From Ascarosepion bandense (Eukaryota; Mollusca; Cephalopoda; Sepiida; Sepiidae), in assembly GCA_037127315.1 (NCBI GenBank), contig JBBBDQ010001611.1, forward strand, positions 1,178,001 through 1,242,000: a stretch of 64,000 nucleotides of DNA, written 5' to 3'. This document shows, in pieces, positions 54,503-64,000 of this stretch. Every line of letters begins with the position of its first letter. Within the stretch, counting starts at the first letter, position 1. The notes under the pieces are model-generated. The model worked only from the letters and a program-made list of their open reading frames with translations. It did not search any database and was not told where the DNA came from. Position numbers and translations under genes: made by a program.

Positions 54503-54625
54503 CCTGCAGACAGATCTGTTTCGCTGCATCACAGCTCATCAGTACGGTTAAACATCCGATGCTTCTAGTAATCAAATCGTCATCAGTTGGCGATTCTACC
54601 TCTGAGCTACGGGAGCTCGGCAAAG
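54503..54625 (-). mobile_element. SINE-B-like copy with a different tRNA head
   Basis: Minus strand: GCTCCCGTAGCTCAGAGGTA, GAATCGCCAACTGATGACGA, then the SINE-B body CCGTACTGATGAGCTGTGAT, GCAGCGAAACAGATCTGTCT. The head resembles a tRNA 5' half (TAGCTCAGAGGTAGA as A box) and differs from the other copies. Confidence 0.65.
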
Positions 54626-54642
54626 GAAGGCGGATTTTAGCG

Positions 54643-54644
54643 TG

Positions 54645-54688
<44 letters not shown>
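54643..54688. repeat. (TA)n microsatellite
   Basis: Uninterrupted run of about 46 bp between SINE-B and a LINE-A scrap. Confidence 0.95.
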
Positions 54689-54689
<1 letters not shown>

Positions 54690-54693
<4 letters not shown>

Positions 54694-54860
54694 GAAAAGA
54701 AAGACGAACCAGTTAGAAAGTAGCAAGAGAAGAATGGGAATACAGGTATGATGACAGTTTCAAAGGTGGAGAGAAAGGAAAGGTTATACTGGGTGGTGTA
54801 GAAAGAACTAGAATCAAATGGTTAAGAGATGAGTATTACAATGTGAACAAACGCCAGTAA
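54690..54860 (-). mobile_element. LINE-A 3' UTR fragment
   Basis: Aligns with 15365-15540: AAGACGAACCAGTTA, AGAAGAATGGGAATACAGGT, TAGAAAGAACTAGAATCAAA. The terminal block and A-tail are missing, replaced by the TA run. Confidence 0.6.
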
Positions 54861-54869
54861 CCGAGAGTG

Positions 54870-55228
54870 TTCAAATTTATTACTGAATGAACGATATTAT
54901 ATATATATATATATATATATATACGTGTGTGTGTAACATTCTTGGAAGTATAGTGGCATTCAAATGTAAAATGTTCTTTCCCTTAAGTCTTTCCGATTCC
55001 ATGTTTAAACAGGTTAAAGGAAATACTTTCGAAAAAAACTGTGGAAACTAGTTAAATCATTTTCTCTTCCTATGCCCTCCCGTTCCTGAAGGCGTTCTTT
55101 TCGGACGCAAATATATTCGTATCTTTATTAAAGTACTTTTTATAAATAATTTTAATTAAAGATTTTTATAACACTAAAATATCTATCCACATATTTTCGT
55201 GGTGATTATTTTTAAAGACCAAAGTTTT
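54870..55228. other. No gene recognised
   Basis: A TA run near 54898-54922 with GTGTGTGTG after it, otherwise AT-rich. Confidence 0.45.
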
Positions 55229-55230
55229 AT

Positions 55231-55847
55231 ATGCGTTGTGGTGCAGTAGATATCGGCTCGAAACGAGAAATTGGGGAACCGAGTTCGAATTCTAGATGAA
55301 TTCCTTGCATTCACTTACACGCAAACACCATTGGGAAAGGTATTAATCCATCTTTTCCTTCCAGTTATGGATTAAATAACAGGACAGATTGGGTTCGATA
55401 GCCTTGGCTGACAACCAGTCTACTGCAGAAAGTAATGGCAACCTACTGCGGGATAATCTTCTGCCCAGTCAGTCATGTCTCTTTCGAGACATGATCGCTC
55501 AAAGCGTGTATCACGTATGGCACTTAACTGACTGACTGAATATAATAGTTGGAATAATGATTAAGGCTTATATTGGTCATAAAGTGGGCGATCAGTTTAT
55601 TACTTCATAACAATAGGAAACCGATCCCCCACTAATTACTACATAATAATATAATAGATTTCTTTTCCCTTTACCTATGAGTCAAATAACAGGACAGATT
55701 GGGTTGTATAGCCTTGGTCGGCAACCAGTCTACCGTAGAAAGTAATGGCAACCTACTGCGGGAAAATCTTCTGCCCAGTCAGCCATGTCTCTTTCGAGAC
55801 ATGATCGCTCAAAGCGTGTATCACGTATGGCACTTAACTGACTGACG
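55231..55847 (+). mobile_element. Dimeric SINE-A with palindromic linker
   Basis: Same order as the other two dimers: full SINE-A to about 55538, linker with palindrome, second 3' half from ACCTATGAGTCAAATAACAG to ACTTAACTGACTGAC. Both family hairpins are intact (CATGTCTC-TTTC-GAGACATG). No target duplication is recognised. Confidence 0.85.
55560..55660. repeat. Palindromic linker module of dimeric SINE
   Basis: AAGTGGGCGATCAGTTTAT and AAACCGATCCCCCACTAATT arms with two differences, then ACTACATAATAATATAATAG. Aligns along its length with the LINE-array modules. Confidence 0.75.
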
Positions 55848-55859
55848 GAATTACCCGAT

Positions 55860-56432
55860 CCTAGCCGACTTTTGCTTCTAAATATTTCACGTTATTTACT
55901 TTTCCTCTATATCAAATGAAAGCATTAAATAACAATTTACCATCAGAATCAATTCTAAGTTGTTTTGTAAAATCATTCAAATTTAGTTTAATAAATACGT
56001 AAAGTGACAATTCATTTTTTTTAATGCTTTAAAATGAATTCTTTGTTCAATTCGATTCTTGTTTACAATTTTCAAAGACGTTGTTCTGTTTAAAGAGTTC
56101 CTGAAAATAAAATATAATCATTCGTTCAACTCGGGTTTAATAAGATTGTGTTTCCTTTTCGTTTTTTGATTTGATTTTTTAGGATTTCACTTTCGTATCT
56201 TATAAAAAATAACTGTCTGCCCACGCGCGTAGACATTAAAAATCATCGCGTTTTTGAATATCATACTAATTTTGTTATTTTTTGTATCTGAACATGTGTA
56301 CACGTAAACATACACATATCTAGAATCAAAGAATATAATATTTTGAAAGTCGTGAACAAGTATTCCTGCAAAATATTTCACATACTTGATAAATAGTCTG
56401 GAATTCTCATATATGCAACATTTTTATTCCAC
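55860..56432. other. No gene recognised
   Basis: AT-rich sequence; a minus 64-codon frame (56187-56381) has no recognised relative. Confidence 0.4.
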
Positions 56433-56439
56433 AGATTGT

Positions 56440-56736
56440 CATTTAAGTGTCATACGTGATACACGCTTGGACGATCATGTCTCGAAAGAGAAAATGACTG
56501 ACTGGGCAGAAGATTATCTTGCAGTAGGTTGCCATTGCTTTCTGTGGTAGACTGGTTGCCAGCCAAGGCTATAGAACACAATCGGTCCTGTTATTTAACA
56601 CATAGCTGAAGAGAAGAGACGGATTAATACCTTTCCCAGGGGTATTTGCGCGTAAGTGAATACAAGGAATTCGAACTCGGCTTCTCGATTCCTCGTTCCG
56701 AGTCGATATCCACTGCACCACAACGCACAACTGCAG
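56440..56736 (-). mobile_element. SINE-A
   Basis: Minus strand: TTGTGCGTTGTGGTGCAGTG head, a short deletion after the B-box region, CTACCACAGAAAGCAATGGC body. The 8-bp CAGATTGT flanks it (56432-56439, 56737-56744). Confidence 0.85.
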
Positions 56737-56749
56737 CAGATTGTACGGC

Positions 56750-57140
56750 TGTGTATATACAATTTAATTTGATCATGGTCTTTTTACTAAATGAAATAAT
56801 ATTAAACCTGGAATAAGGCTGGAGAATGACACGGTCAAAACAGTGTGACAAAACCAATACGGACAATCGTACGCATCAACTATATTCTTGTTACGTCAAC
56901 AAGAGATAAAAAATATTTCCCTCCTACTCACCTTTTTCTCTGTCTATTTCCTAGCATCTCTATCTGTTTTTCTCGTTCTTAACACGTGCATGACCATGAC
57001 ATCAAAACATAAAAATAATTAATGGATAATTTTCACTTTCATATGAACGCTAAGCAATTTTTCAACTGTTATATTTAAAGCAAGAAGAAAGTTTACGGTA
57101 ATTTTTAGCGATACAGTTTTGTGATTATTTTTTGTTACCA
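56750..57140. other. No gene recognised
   Basis: AT-rich sequence without recognised features. Confidence 0.4.
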
Positions 57141-57144
57141 CAAC

Positions 57145-57265
57145 TCACACCCCTTGAAGCTGATTTTGGAAGGCGGTAACGCCACTGATGTGCAGGGGGC
57201 TACGTAAGAGTGAAAAGATTGGAAAAGAGAAAGCCGGAAACCACATCCTAAACAGGGAATGAATA
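57145..57265 (-). mobile_element. LINE-A 3' tail fragment
   Basis: Minus strand: TCATTCCCTGTTTAGGATGT, GGTTTCCGGCTTTCTCTTTT, CCCCCTGCACATCAGTGGCG, TTACCGCCTTCC, with a mutated terminal block. Truncated at the same 5' position as the copy at 20340. Confidence 0.75.
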
Positions 57266-57269
57266 ATAA

Positions 57270-57873
57270 AATCATCTGTCAAAGTTACAGCTCATGTTTT
57301 ACATATTTTAATTATAATACGCGAAAGATTATTCGTGACTATAAACGGATTTTATTAAAAATAAATAGACACAATGTTTGCTGTTTATTTAATCTGATAT
57401 ATATATATAACTCACAGTGCTAACCTGTTGTTTACAAAGCGACTGTGTTGAACGGATCTTAGTTACAGTTTTTGAGAGAGATTAAATATTTATGCCGAAT
57501 CAACAGTTAGATCAAATTGAATAGCTTGAGTCACCACGCAGACACAGAAAACTTCCGAACAGTTTCACCAAACTTAAATTGGTCGAAACGAAACACACAA
57601 ACATTGGCTAAACCCGTATTATACTTTTAAGGTACTTGTCTCAATATGCCGTCAGCTGGGATCGCCTCCCAGGATGATAAACTTCCTGTGGTAGATCAAC
57701 TGTGGTGATTTGAACCAAACAAATTTTCGTAAATTTTTCTTTCCAAATTTATCTGTTTAATATTTTATTGTATTTTTTCAATTGAAGTTCTTGATCAAAT
57801 TTATGAAGAAATTCAACAAATCTCATAATCTTTTTCAATGAAGTACTTTCGACCATCTATAAATATTATTACG
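57270..57873. other. No gene recognised
   Basis: AT-rich sequence without recognised features. Confidence 0.4.
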
Positions 57874-57875
57874 TA

Positions 57876-58588
57876 TCTAAACTTATATATAAATGGAACT
57901 TTGTGTGTGTGTGTGTGTGTGTGCGTTACCTATAGACTCCGAAACGGCTGAACCGATTTTCTTGAAAATTTACACAGTTGTACTATAAGCGTCTGCGAGT
58001 GTTCTTAGCTAGGTTTTGTGTCGGGATACCTCCGATAAATATCGAAAATCGATAATGGAAAAAATCGGGTTATAGAAAGAGTGGGCCAATTTTAATCAAA
58101 TTTGATACACTCATAGACAAAGACATAAGAAACGTTATTCAGAAGTTTCAAGGTTGCAGTTCTTACAATAGTGCAGAAAATCGATAATATATATATATAT
58201 AAGGCAAGATGTTTGTGTGTATGCCTGTTTATCTGCCTGTATGTCTGTATTTTTTCAGCCCTTTTATTTTAGTTTTTGCTTCGGGTTTGTCTCTAAATAG
58301 GTATAATTGTAGTTCTTAGTCTCAGCCATGATACCATTTACTCAGAGGACTTATTTAGCCTTCAAAAAACAGTTTACGACGAAAAAACTTATTTGATATC
58401 GATACCAGTAAATCAAAATTTGACTTACATGCATTCATTTTTCTTTCAATCTACGGTTTCGCTTTAAACTAGAAACAATTATTGCTTTTTAGTCTTTCGT
58501 GCCAACGTCCAAAGAGTCTGAGGTCAAGGACCATGGATTAGTTTTAAAGCTTTCATTACACCCGAGCAACGCCAGGCTATACTGCTAG
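57876..58588 (+). mobile_element. Non-autonomous Helitron-like element
   Basis: Starts TCTAAACTTATATATAAATG after A; ends CCGAGCAACGCCAGGC, TATACTG, CTAG before T. A single G-to-A in the hairpin weakens the stem. It has short GT and TA runs and an almost complete mid-region (GCCTTCAAAAAACAG, TATCGATACCAG). Confidence 0.85.
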
Positions 58589-58591
58589 TGT

Positions 58592-59596
58592 TAATATAAT
58601 GAGAAACACAGAAAAGATTTTAGTAGTTTAATACTGGTACATTTAGAGACCTTACATTTCTAATATACTGTATACAAGTGACGTCATTTCAAATATTTTT
58701 TTAAAGATTGTTCATTACGATTCAGAAAATGTCCAATTTCTTTAAAACCATTTTGAAGTGTTAATCCACTAAGGGGCAAATATCGTGTTCATGTGGATTG
58801 TTACTTTTGCATTTTGATAGCTTTGATTATTTTCAGATTTCTTTTACAGTAAATACTGCGTGGGAGATCATTTTTATATATATTTTTATATATATACCAG
58901 AACAATATTAAGAAAATGAATCCTAAAAGAACTTAAGCAGAGAATCAATGGGCCGCTGAGAAGGGTTATGTACGACTAACAATAGCATGTTTGACTGGAG
59001 CTGCACTACAGACTTCACTTGTGTCGTGTCACACGTGGTACGCATATGGAACATTTGTGAAGCTTTATTATAAAATCTGCATCCCTTTGAATATCTTGCT
59101 TAAACTTTGATAAATAAATCTTGTATTGTTCAACATGACTTCTGTTTAGTTTTGTTTTCCTGAGATATGTAATTACTCGGATATTCACGTTTTAAATTAT
59201 GCTCATTTTTTTGCCAGAGGTTAGTGAGCCCTTCACTAGTGAATCTTGGGGTCTTAAATTAAACCCGCCTTTTATCCTGCGCAAACTGAAAGTTTTTTTT
59301 TTGCCACAGTTGCTGCTGTTGATTTTCTAAAAGACACTGGCATTTGTTTCTTCTTTGTTAGTGGCTAACGTATTTATTTCTATGCCAGGCATACTAGCTT
59401 ATTGCTGATTCTTCAGACGTCTAACTCTGCAGAGTTATTCCGAGAGCATTATTTTTACTTAATTCCAGAAGAGCTCATAAAAACACTAACCTCCCCTCAT
59501 ACAACATCAGCCAAGCCTAATTTCATTGTTTCAGCCATCACTATGGTTTTTCTGGATTCCTTCACAGCTTTACTTTACTTTTATTATTTCTACAAA
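58592..59596. other. No gene recognised
   Basis: AT-rich. A 71-codon plus frame at 59402-59617 (TSPHTTSAKPNF) runs into the SINE and has no recognised relative. Confidence 0.35.
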
Positions 59597-59606
59597 TCTA
59601 GACATT

Positions 59607-59912
59607 CAGTCAGTTAAGTGCCATACGTGATACACGCTTGGGCGATTATGTCTCTTTCGAGACATGACTGACTAGGCAGAAGATTATCCCGCAGTAGATT
59701 GCCATTGCTTTCTGCGGTAGATTGGTTGCCAGCCAAGGCTATAGAACCCAATCTGTCCTGTTATTTAACCCATAACTGGAAGGAAGAGACGGATTAATAC
59801 CTTTCCCAAGGGTATTTGCGCGTAAGTGAATGCAATGAATTCAACTGGAATTTGAAATCGGCTCCGCGATTTCTCGTTCCGAACCGATATCCACTGTCCC
59901 ACAACGCACATC
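59607..59912 (-). mobile_element. SINE-A with perfect target duplication
   Basis: Minus strand: GGATGTGCGTTGTGGGACAG head with a damaged A box, complete body, 3' hairpin intact. CTAGACATT is present at 59598-59606 and 59913-59921. The unoccupied version (ACAAATGTAGACATTACAAA) is found at the start of the duplicated copy near 63275. Confidence 0.9.
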
Positions 59913-60614
59913 CTAGACATTACAAAGCTCAAATAGTTTTTCTTTCAAGAAAACAAAACCTGCGAATCTAATTTCCTTTTTCATAAAAAATAAAATTTAA
60001 TCATTTGATTTTGCTTAGTGATACAGATGTTCTTATCTATCATTTATGTAAGTCAAAAAAGTAGAATTTGGAGTTTTTTCTCTTTCTTTTTCTTAAAATA
60101 AGTAGCCTCAGTTAAATTTGACGTCAAAGCAAAACCCCTTAAAATTTTGAAAAGAGATATTTTTAATATTTCAAAGAACAAAAGTTGATGTTAGTTTTGT
60201 TGTATTCACAGCGATATCTTGCATCGATATAGAGGTCTTGACTCCGCATATACAGATGTCTTGCCTCTGTATCGGTAGAAGTCTTACTTTAATATAGATA
60301 AGACTTTTGCCTTAGAGATCAGATACCTTTGTGTGGATAGAGGTCTTGTCTATGTAGAGGCATTGCTTCCATGAAGACTGGTCCTGTTGACGTATAAATA
60401 GAAAACATTTCCAATCTATAGATAGAGGCCGTGTCTTCCGATAGATAGAGGTCTTGCCACACTCTATATAGAACCCTTTCACATCTAGACATAGACGTTT
60501 TGACTTCTTCTGTAGCTAGAGACCATACCTCCGTACAGATAGAGAAATTGTGTGTGTTATAGATATAAATTATGCTTTCGCATACATGGACGAATCGGCT
60601 TTTTTACAGAATGC
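59913..60614 (+). repeat. 0.7-kb direct duplication, copy 1
   Basis: Matches 63282-64000 throughout with scattered substitutions and small indels. The second half is built of loose 28-32 bp repeats around GATAGAGGTCTTG. No coding frame is conserved between the copies. Confidence 0.88.
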
Positions 60615-60619
60615 GAAAG

Positions 60620-61535
60620 TCAGTTCCAGAATTGTCAGCTAATGTTACAGAATGCAAAGATCAGGGACAGAGAGAGGCGACTTTTTTCGCCTTTATGTGC
60701 ATTGCCTTCACTTCAAGGAAAGGAGAATGCACAGCACTTAGTCATGTTTTCTCCTCACGTTTAGCTTGACTGGACTGATGCTGATTAAAATTGTATCGAA
60801 ACAGGGCGATCAATAACTGAGCAGTAGTAAAATAAGAAATAGACAAGTTATGACTAGACATGGCTATGGGAACGAGAACAATATATACCCGTTAATTAAA
60901 TAAAGTATTTAGTTAGAGATCGCACACCCGGATCGACATTCACTTGAAAACCAAAATTGTGATAACAGAAATGAGGAGAATAGGTCGCATCTCACTGTAC
61001 ATAATGATCACTCATCATCGCAGAAATTTAGATAGATATTATATTATGATATTATATGCTACTGTTTTGTGTCATATATAACCTTTCTTTTAGACAAGTT
61101 TATGGCAACAATGTGTGCACCGATATTCTGAGAAAATATAAGTGTTTTACATTGATTTATTATAGACGTTTGTTTGCATGTTGAAAGATCGAAATGTGTT
61201 CAAACACATGAATATCCAAAAACAAATCTTTATGCGATCGATGTTATTGGATCTTAATAAAACCAATTCTTTCTACTCTCAGAAAGCTGTTCGTGCAAGA
61301 CGGATCCAGTCACAAGAAGTTTTCAAATATACGCAGACACGTGTAAACTATTTTATGTGAAATCTTAAATAATTTATTTTTATTTTCTCCAATTCGTTTT
61401 CCCCATTATACGAATGCTGATTTTCAAGGAAGGTATAAATAAAATTATAAACTTGGTGCAAGTCAATTTTGAACATTCGCAGGGAGTCATTGTATTCATT
61501 TTCTTGTAATATTTTTTTTCTATTTTAATAATTTT
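60620..61535. other. No gene recognised
   Basis: Overlapping 65-70 codon plus frames at 60552-60769 extend out of the duplication and lie in two frames of the same bases. A 60-codon frame at 61178-61360 is basic and unrecognised. Confidence 0.35.
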
Positions 61536-61539
61536 ACTC

Positions 61540-61745
61540 AATTCAAGACAGGACTGCCACTATTGTGCAGTGGGGGGGGGGTACAGCGAGAAAAAAGATT
61601 GGGTACTGGAGTGAAAGATAAAAGTGAACGTGATACAAGAAAATGGATGGCAGCTTACGTTGCATTTAAATTTTTGGAGATCGTAGCTATCAGGAAAGTA
61701 AGTAAATGGAAGGGAGTTCCACAGGTGGGAAATGCGAGAAAATAT
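61540..61745 (-). mobile_element. LINE-A 3' end fragment, internally deleted
   Basis: Minus strand: TTCCACCTGTGGAACTCCC (the WNSLP codons), TTTACTTACTTTCCTGATAG, a shortened 3' UTR, then CCCCCACTGCACAATAGTGG. The terminal CTTGCT..GGGGTGA block is lost. Confidence 0.65.
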
Positions 61746-61803
61746 ATATTGACATCTTTACCTGCACATGTATTTGTTAACATATTCACGTACTCTAGAC
61801 ATT

Positions 61804-62096
61804 GAGCATTGTGGTACGGTGGATATCGGCTCGGAACGAGAAACCGGGGAGCCGAGTTCGAATTCCAGTGGAATCCATCGTATTCACTTCCTTGGGAAAG
61901 GTATTAATCCGTCTCTTCCTTCCAGTTATGGGTTAAATTTCAGGACAGATTGGGTTCTATAGCCTTGGCCTGCAACCAGTCTACCGCAGAAAGCAATGGC
62001 AACCTACTGCGGCATATTCTTCTGCCCTGTCAGTTATGTCTCTTTCGAGACATAATCGCCCAAGCGTGTATCACGTATGGCACTTAACTGACTGAC
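61804..62096 (+). mobile_element. SINE-A
   Basis: Head GAGCATTGTGGTACGGTGG, B box GTTCGAATTCC, and a short deletion of the ACGCGCAAATACC segment. TCTAGACATT before and TCTAGATGTT after look like a target duplication with two changes. Confidence 0.85.
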
Positions 62097-62339
62097 TCTA
62101 GATGTTAAACTTTGTTTGTTATTACGCCTTGAATAGCAGCATTCCTTGTTTTCATCTTTGTACCAAAAAGAAGAACGAACTAATGAGGAGATAAACACAC
62201 AAAAAAAATCTGACGGAATATTAAATAAACTGATATATTCATAAGGTGTCTTTTTATTATTAAAGATTATATTTTTTACTGCCTATCAAGTCTTTAACTG
62301 TATTTTTAAAGAACGAAGAAGTATTGCGCCGATCCAATA

Positions 62340-62631
62340 AATCAGTCAATTAATTGCCATACGTGATATACGCCTGGTTGATCACGTCTCGAAAGAGACA
62401 TTACTCACTGGGCAGAAGATTATTCCGCAGTAGGCTACCATTACCGGTTGCCAGCCAAGGCTATAGAACCCAATCTGTCCTGTTATTTAACCCGTACCTG
62501 GAGGGAAGGCACAGATTAATACATTTTCCAAGTGTATTTGTGCGTAATTGAATGCAAGGAATTCTACTGAAATTTGAACTCGGCTTCCCTATTTCTGGTT
62601 CCAAGCCGATAGCCACTGTACCACAAAGCAC
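62340..62631 (-). mobile_element. SINE-A
   Basis: Minus strand: ATGTGCTTTGTGGTACAGTG head, B-box region GAGTTCAAATTTC, and a 10-bp deletion near CAACCGGTAATGG that removes part of CTACCGCAGAAAG. ATCCAATA is present on both sides (62332-62339, 62632-62639). Confidence 0.85.
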
Positions 62632-62644
62632 ATCCAATAGATGC

Positions 62645-63280
62645 GCAGAGTATTATTAACTGTGGTGTGGTTGTTTGTTGGCAATTCGCATGACGAGTGA
62701 ATTTCATTTCCCGGAGTGATTTTTTTGCTATGTCTGCAAATATATACGCATATGTATTTCCTCAGCTAATCACATAGATATTTACATAAGTAGATAAGTA
62801 GCTATTCACGCTTTAGTGGGATTTTGTTGCGGCTTATTTGTTCCTATGCCGGTTTTCGGGTTACTCTCGAGATGATTAATCCTGTTTGTACTTAGCTTTT
62901 GTGTGAGTTTTTCATCTTGGTACACTTTAGTATACAATTGGGAAAAAAGAGAAAAAACTCAGTTCCTTTCGTACGAACCAGTGTCTTACGCTTGTTACGT
63001 TTAATGTTTTGTTCGAACAGAGTTGACAGAAAAAAGATTATCTTGCGTCCCTTATCCCATTGTATGTTTTCTCGTTTCTTTCTTTCAAAAAAAAATCTTT
63101 CAAAGGATTTGAAAGAAGATAGAAATTACGGCTGAGAGGGATTGAGATCACAATCAATGACTGGATGTTGGAGGCAGACGTTTATTAAATTTTTCATTAT
63201 TCGTCAGACTCTTATGTTTACTGAGACGGCTCGAGGATGGAATTTGATTACGAAAGCCTGACGGAGCTATTTATACAAAT
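62645..63280. other. No gene recognised
   Basis: A 78-codon basic plus frame at 62899-63135 has no recognised domain. Otherwise AT-rich. Confidence 0.35.
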
Positions 63281-63281
63281 G

Positions 63282-64000
63282 TAGACATTACAAAGCTCAA
63301 ACAGTTTTTCTCACAAGAAAAAAAACCTGCGAATCTAATTTCCTGTTTTTTAAAAAATGAAATTTAATCATTTGATTTTGCTTTGGGAAAGAGATGTTCT
63401 TATCTATCATTTATGCAAGACAAAAAAGTAGAATTTGGAGTTTTTTTTCTTTATTTTTCTTAAAATAATTACCCTCAGTTAAATTTGACGTTAAAGCAAA
63501 AACCCTCAAAATTTTGAAAAGAGACATTTCTAGGAACAAAAATTGATGTTAGTTTTGGTGTATTCACAGAGATATTTTGCATCGATATAGAGGTCTTGTC
63601 TGTGTATAAAAGTCTTACCTCCGCATGTATAGATGTCTTGCCGCTGTATCGATAGAATTCTTACTTTAGTATAGATAGGACCCTTGTCTCCTTGTATAGA
63701 GATCTGATCCCTTTGTGTTGATAGAAGTCTTATCTATGTATAGAGGCATTGCTTCCATGAAGACTGGTCATGTCTACGTATAAATAGCAAACTTTTCCAA
63801 TCTATAGATAGAGGCCGTGTCTTCCGATAGATACAGGTCTTGCCACACTCTATATAGAAGCTTTGTGCATCTAGACATAGATGTTTTTCCCCCTTCTGTC
63901 GCTAGAGATTGTATCTCCGTACAGATAGAGAAATTGTGTCTGTTATAGATAGAAATTATGCTTTTGCATACATGGACGAATCGGCTTTTTTACAGAATGC
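63282..64000 (+). repeat. 0.7-kb direct duplication, copy 2 (runs off the window)
   Basis: Begins TAGACATTACAAAGCTCAAA and is still matching copy 1 at the last base. The GATAGAGGTCTTG-type internal repeats are present, with an extra unit near 63600-63640 relative to copy 1. The true right end is outside the window. Confidence 0.88.

Overview
The window looks like intergenic or intronic DNA from a cephalopod mollusc, most likely an octopus-type genome. That assignment is an inference. It rests on the tRNA-type SINEs, the RTE-like and other non-LTR retrotransposon tails, Penelope-like and Helitron-like elements, very long TA, CA and GA microsatellites, and a 5S rRNA-like sequence of metazoan type. 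I see no intact host gene, no functional tRNA gene, no bacterial-style operon and no CRISPR array. Nearly every long open frame is a transposon remnant or a translated microsatellite.

Layout. 0-3 kb: two inverted copies of one repeat (family D), the second split by a Helitron-like insert. 3.6-4.6 kb: two short open frames behind good splice-acceptor-like tracts, the best (still weak) host-exon candidates. 5-8.7 kb: SINE-A copies, a LINE-A reverse-transcriptase C-terminus with its 3' tail, and a long inverted repeat bounded by TA runs. 11 kb and 35.8-37.2 kb: head-to-tail arrays of LINE-A 3' ends. 15-20 kb: a Helitron, two opposed Ty3/gypsy-type fragments (integrase on minus, protease on plus) and a dimeric SINE. 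22.7-28.9 kb: RTE-like tail, LTR-like pair, two Helitrons, a degraded helicase C-terminus and a long foldback. 32-35 kb: microsatellites and a Penelope-like element with a GIY-YIG domain. 40.7-41.2 kb: a 33-bp minisatellite. 41.9-42.4 and 51.1-51.7 kb: SINEs with 5S rRNA-like heads. 42.4-46.2 and 53 kb: further RTE-like 3' ends. 48-50 kb: a Helitron inside a repeated host sequence whose intact copy lies next door. 55-64 kb: many SINE-A copies and a 0.7-kb direct duplication.

The most interesting material is mobile-element architecture. (1) A SINE family begins with 5S rRNA-like sequence; one copy is bounded by a perfect 12-bp target duplication and another carries two 5S heads before a tRNA head. 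(2) A dimeric SINE (full SINE, palindromic linker, second SINE 3' tail) occurs three times, twice with perfect 9- and 11-bp target duplications, so the whole composite moved as a unit. (3) A palindromic module of about 85 bp is shared by those linkers and the LINE-A tail arrays. (4) Two Helitron-like elements have filled/empty site pairs inside this window, fixing their ends as TC...CTAG (diverged TT at one 5' end) at an A^T target with no duplication.

Names such as SINE-A/B/C, LINE-A/B and family D/E are labels used only in this answer.
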